Shown here: positions 1-8,034 of the stretch, in pieces
Numbering within the stretch: position 1 is the stretch's first letter
Layout of the letters: every line of letters starts with the position of its first letter
Assembly: GCA_001898185.1 (NCBI GenBank)
Contig: MKTI01000010.1
Span: forward strand, 186,001 to 250,000
Origin: Cellulomonas sp. 73-145
GTDB taxonomy: Bacteria > Actinomycetota > Actinomycetes > Actinomycetales > Cellulomonadaceae
Reading direction: 5' to 3'
Length of the DNA stretch: 64,000 nt
Position numbers and translations under genes: made by a program
Notes under the pieces: generated by a model
Database searches by the model: none
Seen by the model: only the letters and a program-made list of their open reading frames with translations
What the model was told of the DNA's origin: nothing

Positions 1-234
1 GAGGTGATCACCACCGACGAGCGGTTGTGGATCAACGTCCCGTACCCGGTGGTGCTCGCCTACACCCCGGCGTCCCTGCGCGGACAGGTCCGCGCGGCCG
101 CCCGCCGGGGCGTGACCCACACGCTGCGGTACGCGCCGGACCGGAGCCTGGCCCGTCAGGTCGACTTGCTGCGGATCGACCTGCGCCACACGCTGGACAA
201 CGTCCGCTACGCGCGCAACCGCCTCAACCGATAG
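1..234 (+). CDS. C-terminal fragment of an unidentified protein
   Basis: The reading frame is open from the first base of the window and ends at the TAG at 232-234, so this is most likely the 3' end of a longer gene that begins outside the window. About 77 residues are visible. They contain an aromatic/proline stretch (WINVPYPVVLAY) followed by an Arg-rich helical tail. No catalytic motif or family signature was recognised. The stop overlaps the 3' end of the convergent aminotransferase gene by 11 bases. The neighbours (sugar-type aminotransferase, FemAB-type transferase) suggest a cell-surface biosynthesis context, but that is inference only. The GTG at position 4 could in principle start a 76-aa protein, but no ribosome-binding site can be judged. 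Confidence 0.5.
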   Translation, partial: EVITTDERLWINVPYPVVLAYTPASLRGQVRAAARRGVTHTLRYAPDRSLARQVDLLRIDLRHTLDNVRYARNRLNR

Positions 235-1387
235 CCCTCAGCACCACGTCGGCGATGCGGCGGGCGTCCGAGACGTCGACCCCGGTCGGCAGGTTCACGA
301 CGCGCGCGATCAGGTCCTCCGTCGTGGCCAGCGAGCCGTCACCCGGCGCATAGCCGTAGACGGCGGGGTCCTCGACACCAGGGAACAGCGCGGGCCGGTA
401 CCAGCGGCCGGCGTAGAAGCCCGCCTCGGAGACGGCGCTGAAGAGGCGCTCGGCGGCAGCCGCGTCGGAGGCGAAGAACGGGAACCGGACCAGGGGGCGG
501 CCGTCGCCGATGCCTGCGGGGACCTGCACGACGCCGGCCAGCGCGCGGACGTACTCGCGCACCGCCGCAGCGCGGCGCGCCTCGACGTCCTCCAGGGACG
601 GCAGCACGGCGCGCATCTGCGCGGCGACCCACGGGGACGGCCCGCTCGCCCGTGCCGACAGGCCGCCACGGCGCTCGACCGGTGCGACCGGCGGGTCGAA
701 CGCTCCTGCGGCCGTCAGCGCGTCGCGGACCGGACCGGAGACACCCTTCGGGAGGCGGTTCAGCACCCGGAGCTCGTTGACGTACAGGCGGGCGGCGAGG
801 TCCTGCCGGCGCCCCGGCACCGGCAGCGCCACGAGGTCGCGGACCAGCCGCTCCCGCAGCCCGCCGTCGCCCAGCCGGGGGTCGATCCAGACCGCACCCC
901 CGAAGCGCGTCGGCAGCATCTTCTCCGCGCCGAAGGAGTGGATCGACACGTCCGCCACGGGTTCGCCGTGCTCGTCCCGGGCCAGGGTCCCGACGCAGTG
1001 GGCGCTGTCCTCGACCAGCAGCGCGCCCACGTCGTGCGCCTGCCCGCGCAGCCGGACCGCCGCGGCGTCGTCCACGATGCCGAAGGTGTTCTGCAGCACG
1101 ACGGCACGCGTCGAAGCGCCGAGCAGCACCCGCGCTGGGTCGATCGCGATGGAGTCGGGCGAGACCTCGGCGTACACCGGACGCAGCCCGGCGACCAGCA
1201 CCGGGTCGACCGCGGTGCAGCAGGTGAACACCTGCGTGACCACGTCACCGGCGCCGCGCAGGTCGGCCAGGGCGCGGAAGACGACCTCCATGCCGTACCG
1301 CGCCTTGTGCACCAGGAACCAGTCGGCCGGGTCCGTACCGGTGCGTGCGGCGAGCATCGCCACCACGGCGTCGTTGGTCGCTGACAT
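224..1387 (-). CDS. DegT/DnrJ/EryC1-type PLP-dependent aminotransferase
   Basis: A 387-aa fold-type I aminotransferase-like protein of the family that usually acts on nucleotide-activated keto-sugars. The PLP-binding Lys is K156 in SFGAEKMLPTRFGGA, and D127 in VEDSAH is the usual cofactor-contacting Asp. The ATG at 1387 is chosen over an upstream in-frame ATG at 1417 because GGAG lies about 9 nt before it. The C-terminal half is less typical (RWYRPALFPGVEDPAVYGY), so the substrate cannot be named. The gene converges with the fragment at 1-234 and is divergent from the FemAB-like gene at 1557. Together these look like the end of a surface polysaccharide or cell-envelope locus. Family assignment is firm; the exact reaction is not known. 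Confidence 0.75.
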   Translation of the reverse strand: MSATNDAVVAMLAARTGTDPADWFLVHKARYGMEVVFRALADLRGAGDVVTQVFTCCTAVDPVLVAGLRPVYAEVSPDSIAIDPARVLLGASTRAVVLQNTFGIVDDAAAVRLRGQAHDVGALLVEDSAHCVGTLARDEHGEPVADVSIHSFGAEKMLPTRFGGAVWIDPRLGDGGLRERLVRDLVALPVPGRRQDLAARLYVNELRVLNRLPKGVSGPVRDALTAAGAFDPPVAPVERRGGLSARASGPSPWVAAQMRAVLPSLEDVEARRAAAVREYVRALAGVVQVPAGIGDGRPLVRFPFFASDAAAAERLFSAVSEAGFYAGRWYRPALFPGVEDPAVYGYAPGDGSLATTEDLIARVVNLPTGVDVSDARRIADVVLRAIG

Positions 1388-1543
1388 GGCGCTCCGATGG
1401 CTCGGGGGGTGTGGCACCGCAGGGCCGGGTGGCGCGGGTGCGTGCCCAGCGGGGCGACGCTCAGCCTATCGACCGCCGTGCCGCCGGCCGGTGCGGCCGT
1501 CGTCGCTCGAGAGGCCTCCGAGAGCCGGGTCGAGCCCCGTCGA

Positions 1544-1549
1544 TAAGAT
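1544..1549 (+). promoter_or_regulatory. -10 hexamer TAAGAT, leaderless start of the FemAB-like gene
   Basis: TAAGAT ends 7 nt before the GTG at 1557, and overlaps the alternative ATG at 1548, arguing that translation begins at the GTG. Confidence 0.5.
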
Positions 1550-1556
1550 GCCCGTC

Positions 1557-2594
1557 GTGCCCACCACCCCTTCGCCCGTCGTCACGCCCGTCCACGACCG
1601 GGCGGCGTGGGACGCGCTGGTCCGTGAGCTCGGTGGTCACCCGCTGCAGCTGTGGGGCTGGGGCGAGGTCAAGGCCACGGGTCCGTGGCGTGCGCACCGG
1701 CTGCACGTCACCGCGGCCGACCGCACCGTGGGCGCCGCCCAGGTGCTCGTGCGTCGGCTGCCCTTCCCCTTCCGGGCGCTCTCCTACGTGCCCCGCGGGC
1801 CGGCCGTCGCGCCCACCGACCCCACCGCGGCCGCCGGCTACGGCGTCGGCGACGAGGCGATGCGGTCCGCTGTGGCGCAGGCCGTCGTCTCGTGGTGCCG
1901 CGCCAACGTGGGCGGGGTGGGCGTGTCCTTCGAGCCGGACTGGCCCGAGGGCACCTCGCTGCCCCTGACCGGTGCCGTCCCCGGCGACCAGCCGATCCTG
2001 CTGCCGAGCACGATCGTCCTCGACCTGACCCAGAGCGCGGACGAGCTCATGGCGGCGATGAGCCGCACCACCCGTGCGGACGTGCGCAGCGGCGGCCGGG
2101 AGGTGGAGATCCGCCGGGTGACCGACGAGGCGGAGGTCCGCGCGGTGCTCGAGGTGTACCGCGAGACCGCGCAGCACGCCGGCTTCGCGCTGCACAGCCC
2201 GGAGTACTACCTGTCCATCCACCGCGAGCTCGGTGACGCCTCGGTGGTGGTCGCGGCGTTCCACGAGGGCAGGCCCTGCTCGTTCGTCTGGGACGTGATG
2301 TCCGGCGCCACCGCGTTCGAGCTCTACGGCGGTGTGAACGACGCCGGCCGCAAGGCGCGCGCGAACGCCCCGGTCAAGTGGTTCGCGGTCCGGCTGGCAC
2401 AGGACGCCGGTCTGCTGCGCTACGACGTGAACGGCCTGCTGAACGACGGCGTCTCGACCTTCAAGCGCTCGTTCGCCAAGCACGAGGACCAGCTCGTCGG
2501 CACCGTGGACGTGCCGTTCTCACCCCTGTACCGGCTGTGGGTGCAGGCGGTCCCGCTGGCGAAGCGCGTGCTGCGGACCCTGCGGCGGCACTGA
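1557..2594 (+). CDS. FemAB/lipid II aminoacyltransferase-like GNAT protein
   Basis: A 345-aa member of the FemAB/peptidoglycan bridge-formation family: two GNAT-like halves that in characterised members move an amino acid from aminoacyl-tRNA to lipid II or a related acceptor. Visible family features are LWGWGEVKATG near the N-terminus, the central RTTRADVRSGGREV segment, and the C-terminal ELYGGVNDAGRK... and STFKRSFA blocks. GTG 1557 is preferred over in-frame ATG 1548 because a TAAGAT -10 hexamer (1544-1549) sits 7 nt before it and overlaps the ATG, pointing to a leaderless transcript. The acceptor is unknown; relatives also occur in polysaccharide clusters. A 15-bp hairpin follows the stop. 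Confidence 0.75.
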   Translation: MPTTPSPVVTPVHDRAAWDALVRELGGHPLQLWGWGEVKATGPWRAHRLHVTAADRTVGAAQVLVRRLPFPFRALSYVPRGPAVAPTDPTAAAGYGVGDEAMRSAVAQAVVSWCRANVGGVGVSFEPDWPEGTSLPLTGAVPGDQPILLPSTIVLDLTQSADELMAAMSRTTRADVRSGGREVEIRRVTDEAEVRAVLEVYRETAQHAGFALHSPEYYLSIHRELGDASVVVAAFHEGRPCSFVWDVMSGATAFELYGGVNDAGRKARANAPVKWFAVRLAQDAGLLRYDVNGLLNDGVSTFKRSFAKHEDQLVGTVDVPFSPLYRLWVQAVPLAKRVLRTLRRH

Positions 2595-2608
2595 CCTCCC
2601 CGGACGGC

Positions 2609-2654
2609 CACGGGGCCGGCCGCGCCACCCACGGGCGATGCGGCCGGCCCCGTG
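2609..2654. terminator. Bidirectional terminator hairpin between femAB-like gene and gnd
   Basis: A perfect 15-bp inverted repeat (2609-2623 pairs with 2640-2654) with a 16-nt loop lies between two convergent stop codons, 14 nt after the + strand stop and 9 nt after the gnd stop. There is no U-tract, as is common in actinobacteria. Confidence 0.75.
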
Positions 2655-2663
2655 CCGCGCTCG

Positions 2664-4124
2664 TCAGGCGGGCTGCTCCGAGCGGTCCTCCGACCAGCCG
2701 GTGTGGAAGTAGCCGTCCTTGTCGACCCGCTGGTAGGTGTGCGCACCGAAGAAGTCCCGCTGCGCCTGGATCAGCGCCGCCGGCAGGCGCTCGGCGCGCA
2801 CACCGTCGTAGTACGCCAGCGACGACGCGAACGCCGGCGTCGGGACGCCGTGCAGCGCCGCGGCCGCCACGACGCGCCGCCACGCTGCGAGGCCGTCACC
2901 GATCACGCCGGCGAAGTACGGGTCGGCGATCAGCAGCGGCAGGTCGGCGTCCCGCTCGTAGGCCTCGGTGATGCGTCCGAGGAAGCGGGCGCGGATGATG
3001 CAGCCGCCACGCCAGATGCGGGCCATCGCGCCGCGGTCGACGTCCCAGCCGTACAGCGCCGAGGCGGCGGCGATCTGGTCGAACCCCTGCGAGTAGGCGA
3101 CGACCTTGGAGGCGTAGAGCGCGGCGCGCACGTCGTCGATGAACGCCTCGGCGTCGTCGACGGCCCACGGCTCGACCGCGGCCGGCAGCACCCCACGGGC
3201 CGCGTCGCGCTGCGCCACCCCGCCGGAGAGGGCCCGCGCGAAGGTCGCCTCGGCGATCCCGGTGATCGGCACCCCGAGGTCGAGGGCGTTCTGCACCGTC
3301 CAGCGGCCGGTGCCCTTCTGCTCCGCCCGGTCGGCCACGACGTCGACGAACGCCGCGCCCGTCTCGGCGTCCACGTGGCGCAGCACGTCCGCGGTGATCT
3401 CGATCAGGTACGACTCGAGGTCCCCGGTGTTCCAGGTGGCGAAGACGTCGCCGATCGCCGCCGCCGATGCGCCGAGACCCTGCCGCAGCAGGTCGTACGC
3501 CTCCGCGATCAGCTGCATGTCGGCGTACTCGATGCCGTTGTGCACCATCTTGACGAAGTGGCCGGCGCCGCCCGGGCCGACGTGGGTGCAGCACGGCTCG
3601 CCGTCCACGTGCGCCGAGATCGCCTCGAGCATCGGGCCGAGGGTGGCGTAGGCCTCCGCGGTGCCGCCCGGCATGATCGACGGCCCGTTCAGCGCCCCTT
3701 CCTCGCCGCCCGAGACCCCGGTGCCGACGAAGTGCAGCCCCTTCTCGCTAAGCGCCGCCTCGCGCCGCACCGTGTCGGGGAAGTGCGCGTTGCCGGCGTC
3801 CACCACGATGTCGCCCGGCTCGAGCAGCGGCACCAGCTCGTCGATCACCGCATCGGTCGGCGCACCCGCCTTGACCATGACGATCACGGTGCGCGGCCGG
3901 ACCAGGCTGCCGACGAACTCCTCCATCGACGACGACGGCACGAAGGTCCCCTCGTCCCCGTGCTCGGCGACCAGCGAGTCGGTGCGCGCCTGCGACCGGT
4001 TGTGCAGCGCCACGGTGTAGCCGTGCCGGGCGAGGTTCCGCGCGAGGTTCCGGCCCATCACGGCCAGACCCGTCACACCGATCTGCGCGGTGGGGGTCGC
4101 TGTCGAGGTGCTGCTGACGGACAT
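2664..4124 (-). CDS. gnd: 6-phosphogluconate dehydrogenase, decarboxylating
   Basis: A 486-aa cytosolic enzyme of the oxidative pentose phosphate pathway that converts 6-phosphogluconate to ribulose 5-phosphate with CO2 release and NADP reduction. The N-terminal Rossmann motif is GLAVMGRNLARNLARHG. The substrate-site signature GVSGGEEGALNGPSIMPGG and the catalytic block GHFVKMVHNGIEYADMQ are both intact. The length matches the long homodimeric form of about 470-490 aa. The start is supported by GAAGGAG about 9 nt upstream. The gene is monocistronic here: DUF3000 is divergent upstream and a hairpin closes the 3' side. Confidence 0.97.
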   Translation of the reverse strand: MSVSSTSTATPTAQIGVTGLAVMGRNLARNLARHGYTVALHNRSQARTDSLVAEHGDEGTFVPSSSMEEFVGSLVRPRTVIVMVKAGAPTDAVIDELVPLLEPGDIVVDAGNAHFPDTVRREAALSEKGLHFVGTGVSGGEEGALNGPSIMPGGTAEAYATLGPMLEAISAHVDGEPCCTHVGPGGAGHFVKMVHNGIEYADMQLIAEAYDLLRQGLGASAAAIGDVFATWNTGDLESYLIEITADVLRHVDAETGAAFVDVVADRAEQKGTGRWTVQNALDLGVPITGIAEATFARALSGGVAQRDAARGVLPAAVEPWAVDDAEAFIDDVRAALYASKVVAYSQGFDQIAAASALYGWDVDRGAMARIWRGGCIIRARFLGRITEAYERDADLPLLIADPYFAGVIGDGLAAWRRVVAAAALHGVPTPAFASSLAYYDGVRAERLPAALIQAQRDFFGAHTYQRVDKDGYFHTGWSEDRSEQPA

Positions 4125-4224
4125 ACGAGCGCTCCTTCAGGTCGCGATGTGCCGGCGGTCAGCCTAGTGCGGGCCCCTGAGCAGGCCCGCGGCGTGCCGG
4201 GCGCTGGACGCCCCCGCCGGTGCG

Positions 4225-4230
4225 TACGCT
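4225..4230 (+). promoter_or_regulatory. -10 hexamer TACGCT, leaderless start of DUF3000
   Basis: TACGCT lies 6 nt before the GTG at 4237, placing the transcription start at or next to the first codon. No Shine-Dalgarno sequence precedes the GTG. Confidence 0.55.
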
Positions 4231-4236
4231 GCCGAC

Positions 4237-4815
4237 GTGGCTGCCCCGGACGACGTGCCCGCGGTCTTCGTCCGCGCGCTGCGCTCGCTGCGGGGGGTTC
4301 CCGTCCGCCCCGAGGTGGTGCTCGACGAGGTGCCCGGCCCCGCCCGGATCGCCCCGTACACCGCCGCGCTGACGGCAGAGGTGCGCTCGGCCCGCCGGTC
4401 CGTCGCGGCCGACGAGCTCGCCTCGGGCCGGTTCGTCGTGCTGCACGACCCCGAGGGGCAGGAGGCCTGGGAGGGCCAGTTCCGGCTGGTCACGCTGGTG
4501 CGCGCCGGGCTGGACCACGAGCTCGGCGCCGACCCCCTGCTCGCGGAGGTGGCGTGGTCCTGGTTCCTGGACTCCCTCGCGGACGCAGGTGTCCCGCCCC
4601 ATGCCGCCGGTGGCACCGTCACGCGCGTGCTGTCGCAGAGCTTCGGCTCGCTCGGCCCGCGTGAGGAGAGCAGCGACCTGGAGATCCGTGCCTCCTGGAC
4701 GGCGACGGACGAGGACCTGCGCCCGCACCTCCTGGCGTGGACCCGGTTGCTCTGCACGGCCGCCGGCCTCGAACCGCTGCCCGACGGCGTGGTGTCGTTG
4801 AGCCCGCGTCGGTGA
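4237..4815 (+). CDS. DUF3000 family protein
   Basis: A 192-aa protein of DUF3000, a family restricted to Actinobacteria and habitually found beside RNase D. No catalytic motif or membrane segment is visible; the protein is soluble and acidic, with a central Trp-rich stretch (LLAEVAWSWFLDSL). The GTG start is supported by a TACGCT -10 element 6 nt upstream (leaderless). It is followed, 51 bp later, by the LuxR-type gene and then RNase D in the same orientation. Family call is from recognised sequence features; function is unknown. Confidence 0.8.
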   Translation: MAAPDDVPAVFVRALRSLRGVPVRPEVVLDEVPGPARIAPYTAALTAEVRSARRSVAADELASGRFVVLHDPEGQEAWEGQFRLVTLVRAGLDHELGADPLLAEVAWSWFLDSLADAGVPPHAAGGTVTRVLSQSFGSLGPREESSDLEIRASWTATDEDLRPHLLAWTRLLCTAAGLEPLPDGVVSLSPRR

Positions 4816-4866
4816 CGTAGGCACGCTCGGGCTCAAGCCGCCAGGGCCGGGTGCCGATGCCCCGGT

Positions 4867-5352
4867 GTGAGCATCCAGCCGCTGCGCCGAGACCCGCGGC
4901 TGCCGGCCGTGCCCCGGCCCCGGCCCGGGGTCATCCCGGCACCCAAGCGCGCCTCGTCCTGCGTCGTGGTGGACGAGCTGGGCGGAGCCGCCGCAGGCGC
5001 CCTCGAGGCGCTGCGCGGTCGCGACCTCGGGACGGTCGTCGTCCTCGCGCGACGTGCTGAGCCCGCGGAGGTCAGCTCGCTGCTCAGCCACGGAGCCCGC
5101 GGGGCCGTCGTGGCGACGGAGCGCCCGCAGGAGAGCCGGACGGCACCGGGGGCGGCGCCCGACCTGTCCGTGCGCGAGATCGGCGTGCTGCGGCACGTGG
5201 CGCAGGGTTGCTCCAACCGGGAGGTCGGCGACCTGCTCGGGCTGTCCGCGCTGACCGTGAAGAGCCACCTGGCACGGATCTCCCGCAAGCTGGGCACCGG
5301 GGACCGCGCGCAGCTCGTCGCGATCGCCCTGCGCGGCGGGCTCCTCGACTGA
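4867..5352 (+). CDS. Orphan LuxR/FixJ-type DNA-binding regulator
   Basis: A 161-aa protein. The C-terminal 65 residues are a complete LuxR-type helix-turn-helix (DLSVREIGVLRHVAQGCSNR followed by LTVKSHLARISRKLG). The first ~95 residues resemble the back half of a response-regulator receiver (VVVDELGG..., VVVLARRAE, LLSHGARGAVVAT) but lack the N-terminal acidic pair, so phosphorylation by a sensor kinase is unlikely. No kinase gene is adjacent. The start codon GTG 4867 has no strong ribosome-binding site, so the true N-terminus is uncertain. It lies between DUF3000 and RNase D; targets are unknown. Confidence 0.75.
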   Translation: MSIQPLRRDPRLPAVPRPRPGVIPAPKRASSCVVVDELGGAAAGALEALRGRDLGTVVVLARRAEPAEVSSLLSHGARGAVVATERPQESRTAPGAAPDLSVREIGVLRHVAQGCSNREVGDLLGLSALTVKSHLARISRKLGTGDRAQLVAIALRGGLLD

Positions 5353-5437
5353 CCGCAGGTCGCTCAGACGTGCTCGGGTGGGCATCGCACCGGAGCGGCA
5401 CGCGGGTCCGGTGCGCGGAGCCGGGGCCGGACTCGCC

Positions 5438-5443
5438 TACGGT
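5438..5443 (+). promoter_or_regulatory. -10 hexamer TACGGT, leaderless start of rnd
   Basis: TACGGT lies 6 nt before the GTG at 5450. This decides the start against upstream in-frame codons such as ATG 5378. Confidence 0.55.
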
Positions 5444-5449
5444 GGCCTC

Positions 5450-6724
5450 GTGACGGACGAGCGCGACGAGCTGGACGTCGTCGGCGGTCCCGCTGCCGAC
5501 GACGAGGGTCCTGCCGCCGTCGAGGTCGTCCCCCTCACCGAGCCCGCCGACGGCATACCCCCCGTGGTGGACACCGCCGAGGCGCTGGCCGAGGTCGTCG
5601 AGGCCTTCGGCAACGGCACGGGCCCGGTGGCCGTCGACGCCGAGCGCGCCTCCGGCTACCGCTACGGGCAGCGCACCTACCTCGTCCAGCTCCGACGGGA
5701 AGGCGCCGGTACGGCCCTGATCGACCCCGTCGCGCTGCCGGACCTCTCGGCGTTGTCCGAGGCGCTCGTCGGCGTCGAGTGGGTGCTGCACGCGGCGTCC
5801 CAGGACCTCCCCGGGCTCGCCGAGCAGGGTCTGCGCGCCTCGCGGGTGTTCGACACCGAGCTGGCGGCGCGGCTGCTCGGCATGGAGCGGGTCGGTCTCG
5901 CCGCGGTGGTCGCAGAGACGCTCGGCCTGGGCCTCGCGAAGGAGCACTCGGCGGTGGACTGGTCCACCCGACCGCTCCCGCTGGAGTGGCTCCGCTACGC
6001 CGCCCTCGACGTCGAGCTGCTGGTGCCGGTGCGGGAGATCCTCGCCGAGCGGCTGGCCGCGGCCGGCAAGGCGGAGTGGGCCGCGCAGGAGTTCGAGGCG
6101 GAGCGCACGGCCGCACCACCGGCACCTCGCGTCGAGCCCTGGCGCCGCGTGTCCGGCCTGCACGCCGTGCGTGACGCACGCCGGCTCGCCGTGGTGCGTG
6201 AGCTGTGGGAGACCCGGGACGCGAACGCCCGGCAGCGGGACATCTCGCCGGGACGGGTGCTGCCCGACCACGCGATCGTCGCGGCCGCCCAGGCGCTGCC
6301 GCGGACCGTCCCCCAGCTCGTCGCGCTCCCGCAGTTCGCCGGAAAGGGCACCCGGCGCCGCGCGACCCTCTGGCAGTCGGCGATCGACCGAGCGCTGGCG
6401 CTGCCCGAGCGGGAGCTGCCGAGCGTGCGCGGGCCACGGTCGGACGCACCGCCGCCACCACGCGCCTGGGCCGACCGCGACCCCGACGCCGCCGCGAGGC
6501 TGGCGGCCGCGCGCGCGGTGGTCGCCACGACCTCGCAGGCCTGGAACGTGCCGGCGGAGAACCTTCTGCAGCCGGACCTGCTGCGGCGTCTGTGCTGGTC
6601 ACCGCCCGTGCCGGCGGATCTGGAGGCGGTGCGGGCTGCGCTGGTCGCCGGTGGTGCACGCCCGTGGCAGGTGGACCTGATGGCCCCCCTGCTGACGCCG
6701 ACGATCGGTGTCAGGGCCAGCTGA
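5450..6724 (+). CDS. rnd: Ribonuclease D-like 3'-5' exonuclease (HRDC)
   Basis: A 424-aa DEDD-superfamily exonuclease. The four acidic positions are visible: DxE in VAVDAERASG, D in HAASQDLPGL, and YxxxD in YAALDVELL (the DEDDy type). The centre carries an HRDC nucleic-acid-binding domain (RRLAVVRELWETRDANARQ...) and the C-terminal part a second HRDC-like region. Bacterial RNase D trims the 3' ends of tRNA and other structured RNAs in the cytosol. The GTG start is supported by a leaderless -10 element at 5438-5443. The DUF3000-rnd neighbourhood is typical for actinobacteria. Confidence 0.9.
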   Translation: MTDERDELDVVGGPAADDEGPAAVEVVPLTEPADGIPPVVDTAEALAEVVEAFGNGTGPVAVDAERASGYRYGQRTYLVQLRREGAGTALIDPVALPDLSALSEALVGVEWVLHAASQDLPGLAEQGLRASRVFDTELAARLLGMERVGLAAVVAETLGLGLAKEHSAVDWSTRPLPLEWLRYAALDVELLVPVREILAERLAAAGKAEWAAQEFEAERTAAPPAPRVEPWRRVSGLHAVRDARRLAVVRELWETRDANARQRDISPGRVLPDHAIVAAAQALPRTVPQLVALPQFAGKGTRRRATLWQSAIDRALALPERELPSVRGPRSDAPPPPRAWADRDPDAAARLAAARAVVATTSQAWNVPAENLLQPDLLRRLCWSPPVPADLEAVRAALVAGGARPWQVDLMAPLLTPTIGVRAS

Positions 6725-6734
6725 CGGACGCGGT

Positions 6735-6750
6735 GTTACTCTTCGGTAGC
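6735..6750. promoter_or_regulatory. Imperfect inverted repeat upstream of fadA
   Basis: GTTAC-N6-GTAGC, an inverted repeat with one mismatch, lies 67 bp before the thiolase start codon and overlaps a possible -10 hexamer TAGCCT (6747-6752). It could be an operator for a TetR-type fatty-acid regulator; no regulator gene is adjacent. Low confidence. Confidence 0.25.
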
Positions 6751-6816
6751 CTTCTGCATCTGGGACGTAGGTCCTAGCCACAGAGGCATCCGGACACTGC
6801 CGTCCCAGGAGGCCCG

Positions 6817-8034
6817 ATGCCGACCTCGCCCGCCCGCACCGTTCGTTCGGTCGCCTTCGTCGACGGTGTGCGTACACCGTTCGGCCGCGCCCGGCCGGAC
6901 GGCCTCTACGCCGGCACCCGTGCCGACGACCTCGCCGTCCGCACCGTGCGGGAGCTGGTGCGCCGGCACCCGCAGCTCCCGCTGGACCGGATCGACGACG
7001 TGGCGATCGCTGCCGCGACGCAGAGCGGTGACCAGGGGCTCACCCTCGGCCGGACCGTCAGCCTGCTGGCCGGCCTGCCCCGCACCGTGCCCGGGTTCGC
7101 CGTGGACCGGATGTGCGCCGGCGCCATGACCGCGGTGACGGCGACCGCGTCGGCCATCGCGGTCGGCGCGCAGGACGTCGCGCTGGCCGGCGGCGTGGAG
7201 CACATGGGCCACCACCCCATGGGGTCCGGGGCCGAGCCGAACCCGCGCTTCGTCGTCGAGCGTCTGGTCGACGGCGAGGCGCTCAGCATGGGAGCGACGG
7301 CCGAGAACCTGCACGACCGGTTCCCCGCACTGACCCGCGCGCGCGCCGACGCGTACGGCGTGGCGAGCCAGGCGCGGTACGCCGCTGCGCTCGCCGCCGG
7401 GCAGATCGAGCCGGACCTGGTCCCCGTGGCCGTCTACGACCCCGAGCACGGCTGGGGTCTGGCCACGGCGGACGAGCCTCCGCGCCCCGGCACCACGCTG
7501 GAGGGCGTCGCCGACCTGCCCACGCCTTTCCGGCCCGGCGGCAGGGTGACGGCCGCGACCTCGGCGCCGCTCACGGACGGCGCTGCCTCGTGCCTGCTGG
7601 TGGCCGAGGACGTCGCCACCGAGCTCGGTCTGCCCGTGCGGATGCGGATGGTCGGCTTCGGCTACGCGGGGGTGGACCCGGAGGTGATGGGTCTCGGTCC
7701 GGTGCCCGCCACGGAGCGCGCTCTGCAGCGCGCCGGTCTGACCATCGGCGACATCGGCCTGTTCGAGCTGAACGAGGCGTTCGCGGTCCAGGTCCTGTCC
7801 TTCCTCGACGCCTTCGGCATCGCCGACGACGACCCGCGGGTCAATCCGTACGGCGGTGCGATCGCCGTCGGCCACCCGCTGGCGTCCTCCGGCGTGCGGC
7901 TGATGATCCAGCTCGCACGCCAGTTCGCCGAGCGGCCCGACGTCCGGTACGGCCTCACGGCGATGTGCGTCGGCCTCGGCCAGGGCGGCGCCGTGATCTG
8001 GGAGAACCCGAGCTACACGGGGAGCGCACGATGA
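6817..8034 (+). CDS. fadA: Acetyl-CoA C-acyltransferase (thiolase)
   Basis: A 405-aa degradative thiolase that cleaves 3-ketoacyl-CoA with CoA in the last step of fatty-acid beta-oxidation. The acyl-accepting Cys is C100 in DRMCAGAMTAV, the catalytic His lies in NPYGGAIAVGHPLASSG, and the second Cys in MCVGLGQGGAV. The start has a strong AGGAGG site 8 nt upstream. It overlaps the following fadB-like gene by 4 nt (ATGA at 8031-8034), so the two are translationally coupled and probably form a trifunctional-type complex. Confidence 0.95.
   Translation: MPTSPARTVRSVAFVDGVRTPFGRARPDGLYAGTRADDLAVRTVRELVRRHPQLPLDRIDDVAIAAATQSGDQGLTLGRTVSLLAGLPRTVPGFAVDRMCAGAMTAVTATASAIAVGAQDVALAGGVEHMGHHPMGSGAEPNPRFVVERLVDGEALSMGATAENLHDRFPALTRARADAYGVASQARYAAALAAGQIEPDLVPVAVYDPEHGWGLATADEPPRPGTTLEGVADLPTPFRPGGRVTAATSAPLTDGAASCLLVAEDVATELGLPVRMRMVGFGYAGVDPEVMGLGPVPATERALQRAGLTIGDIGLFELNEAFAVQVLSFLDAFGIADDDPRVNPYGGAIAVGHPLASSGVRLMIQLARQFAERPDVRYGLTAMCVGLGQGGAVIWENPSYTGSAR

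Noticed and set aside
7113..8030. Upstream extension of the fadB frame by about 306 codons
   Set aside because: It is Arg-rich shadow sequence inside fadA; the ATGA overlap at 8031 gives the natural start.
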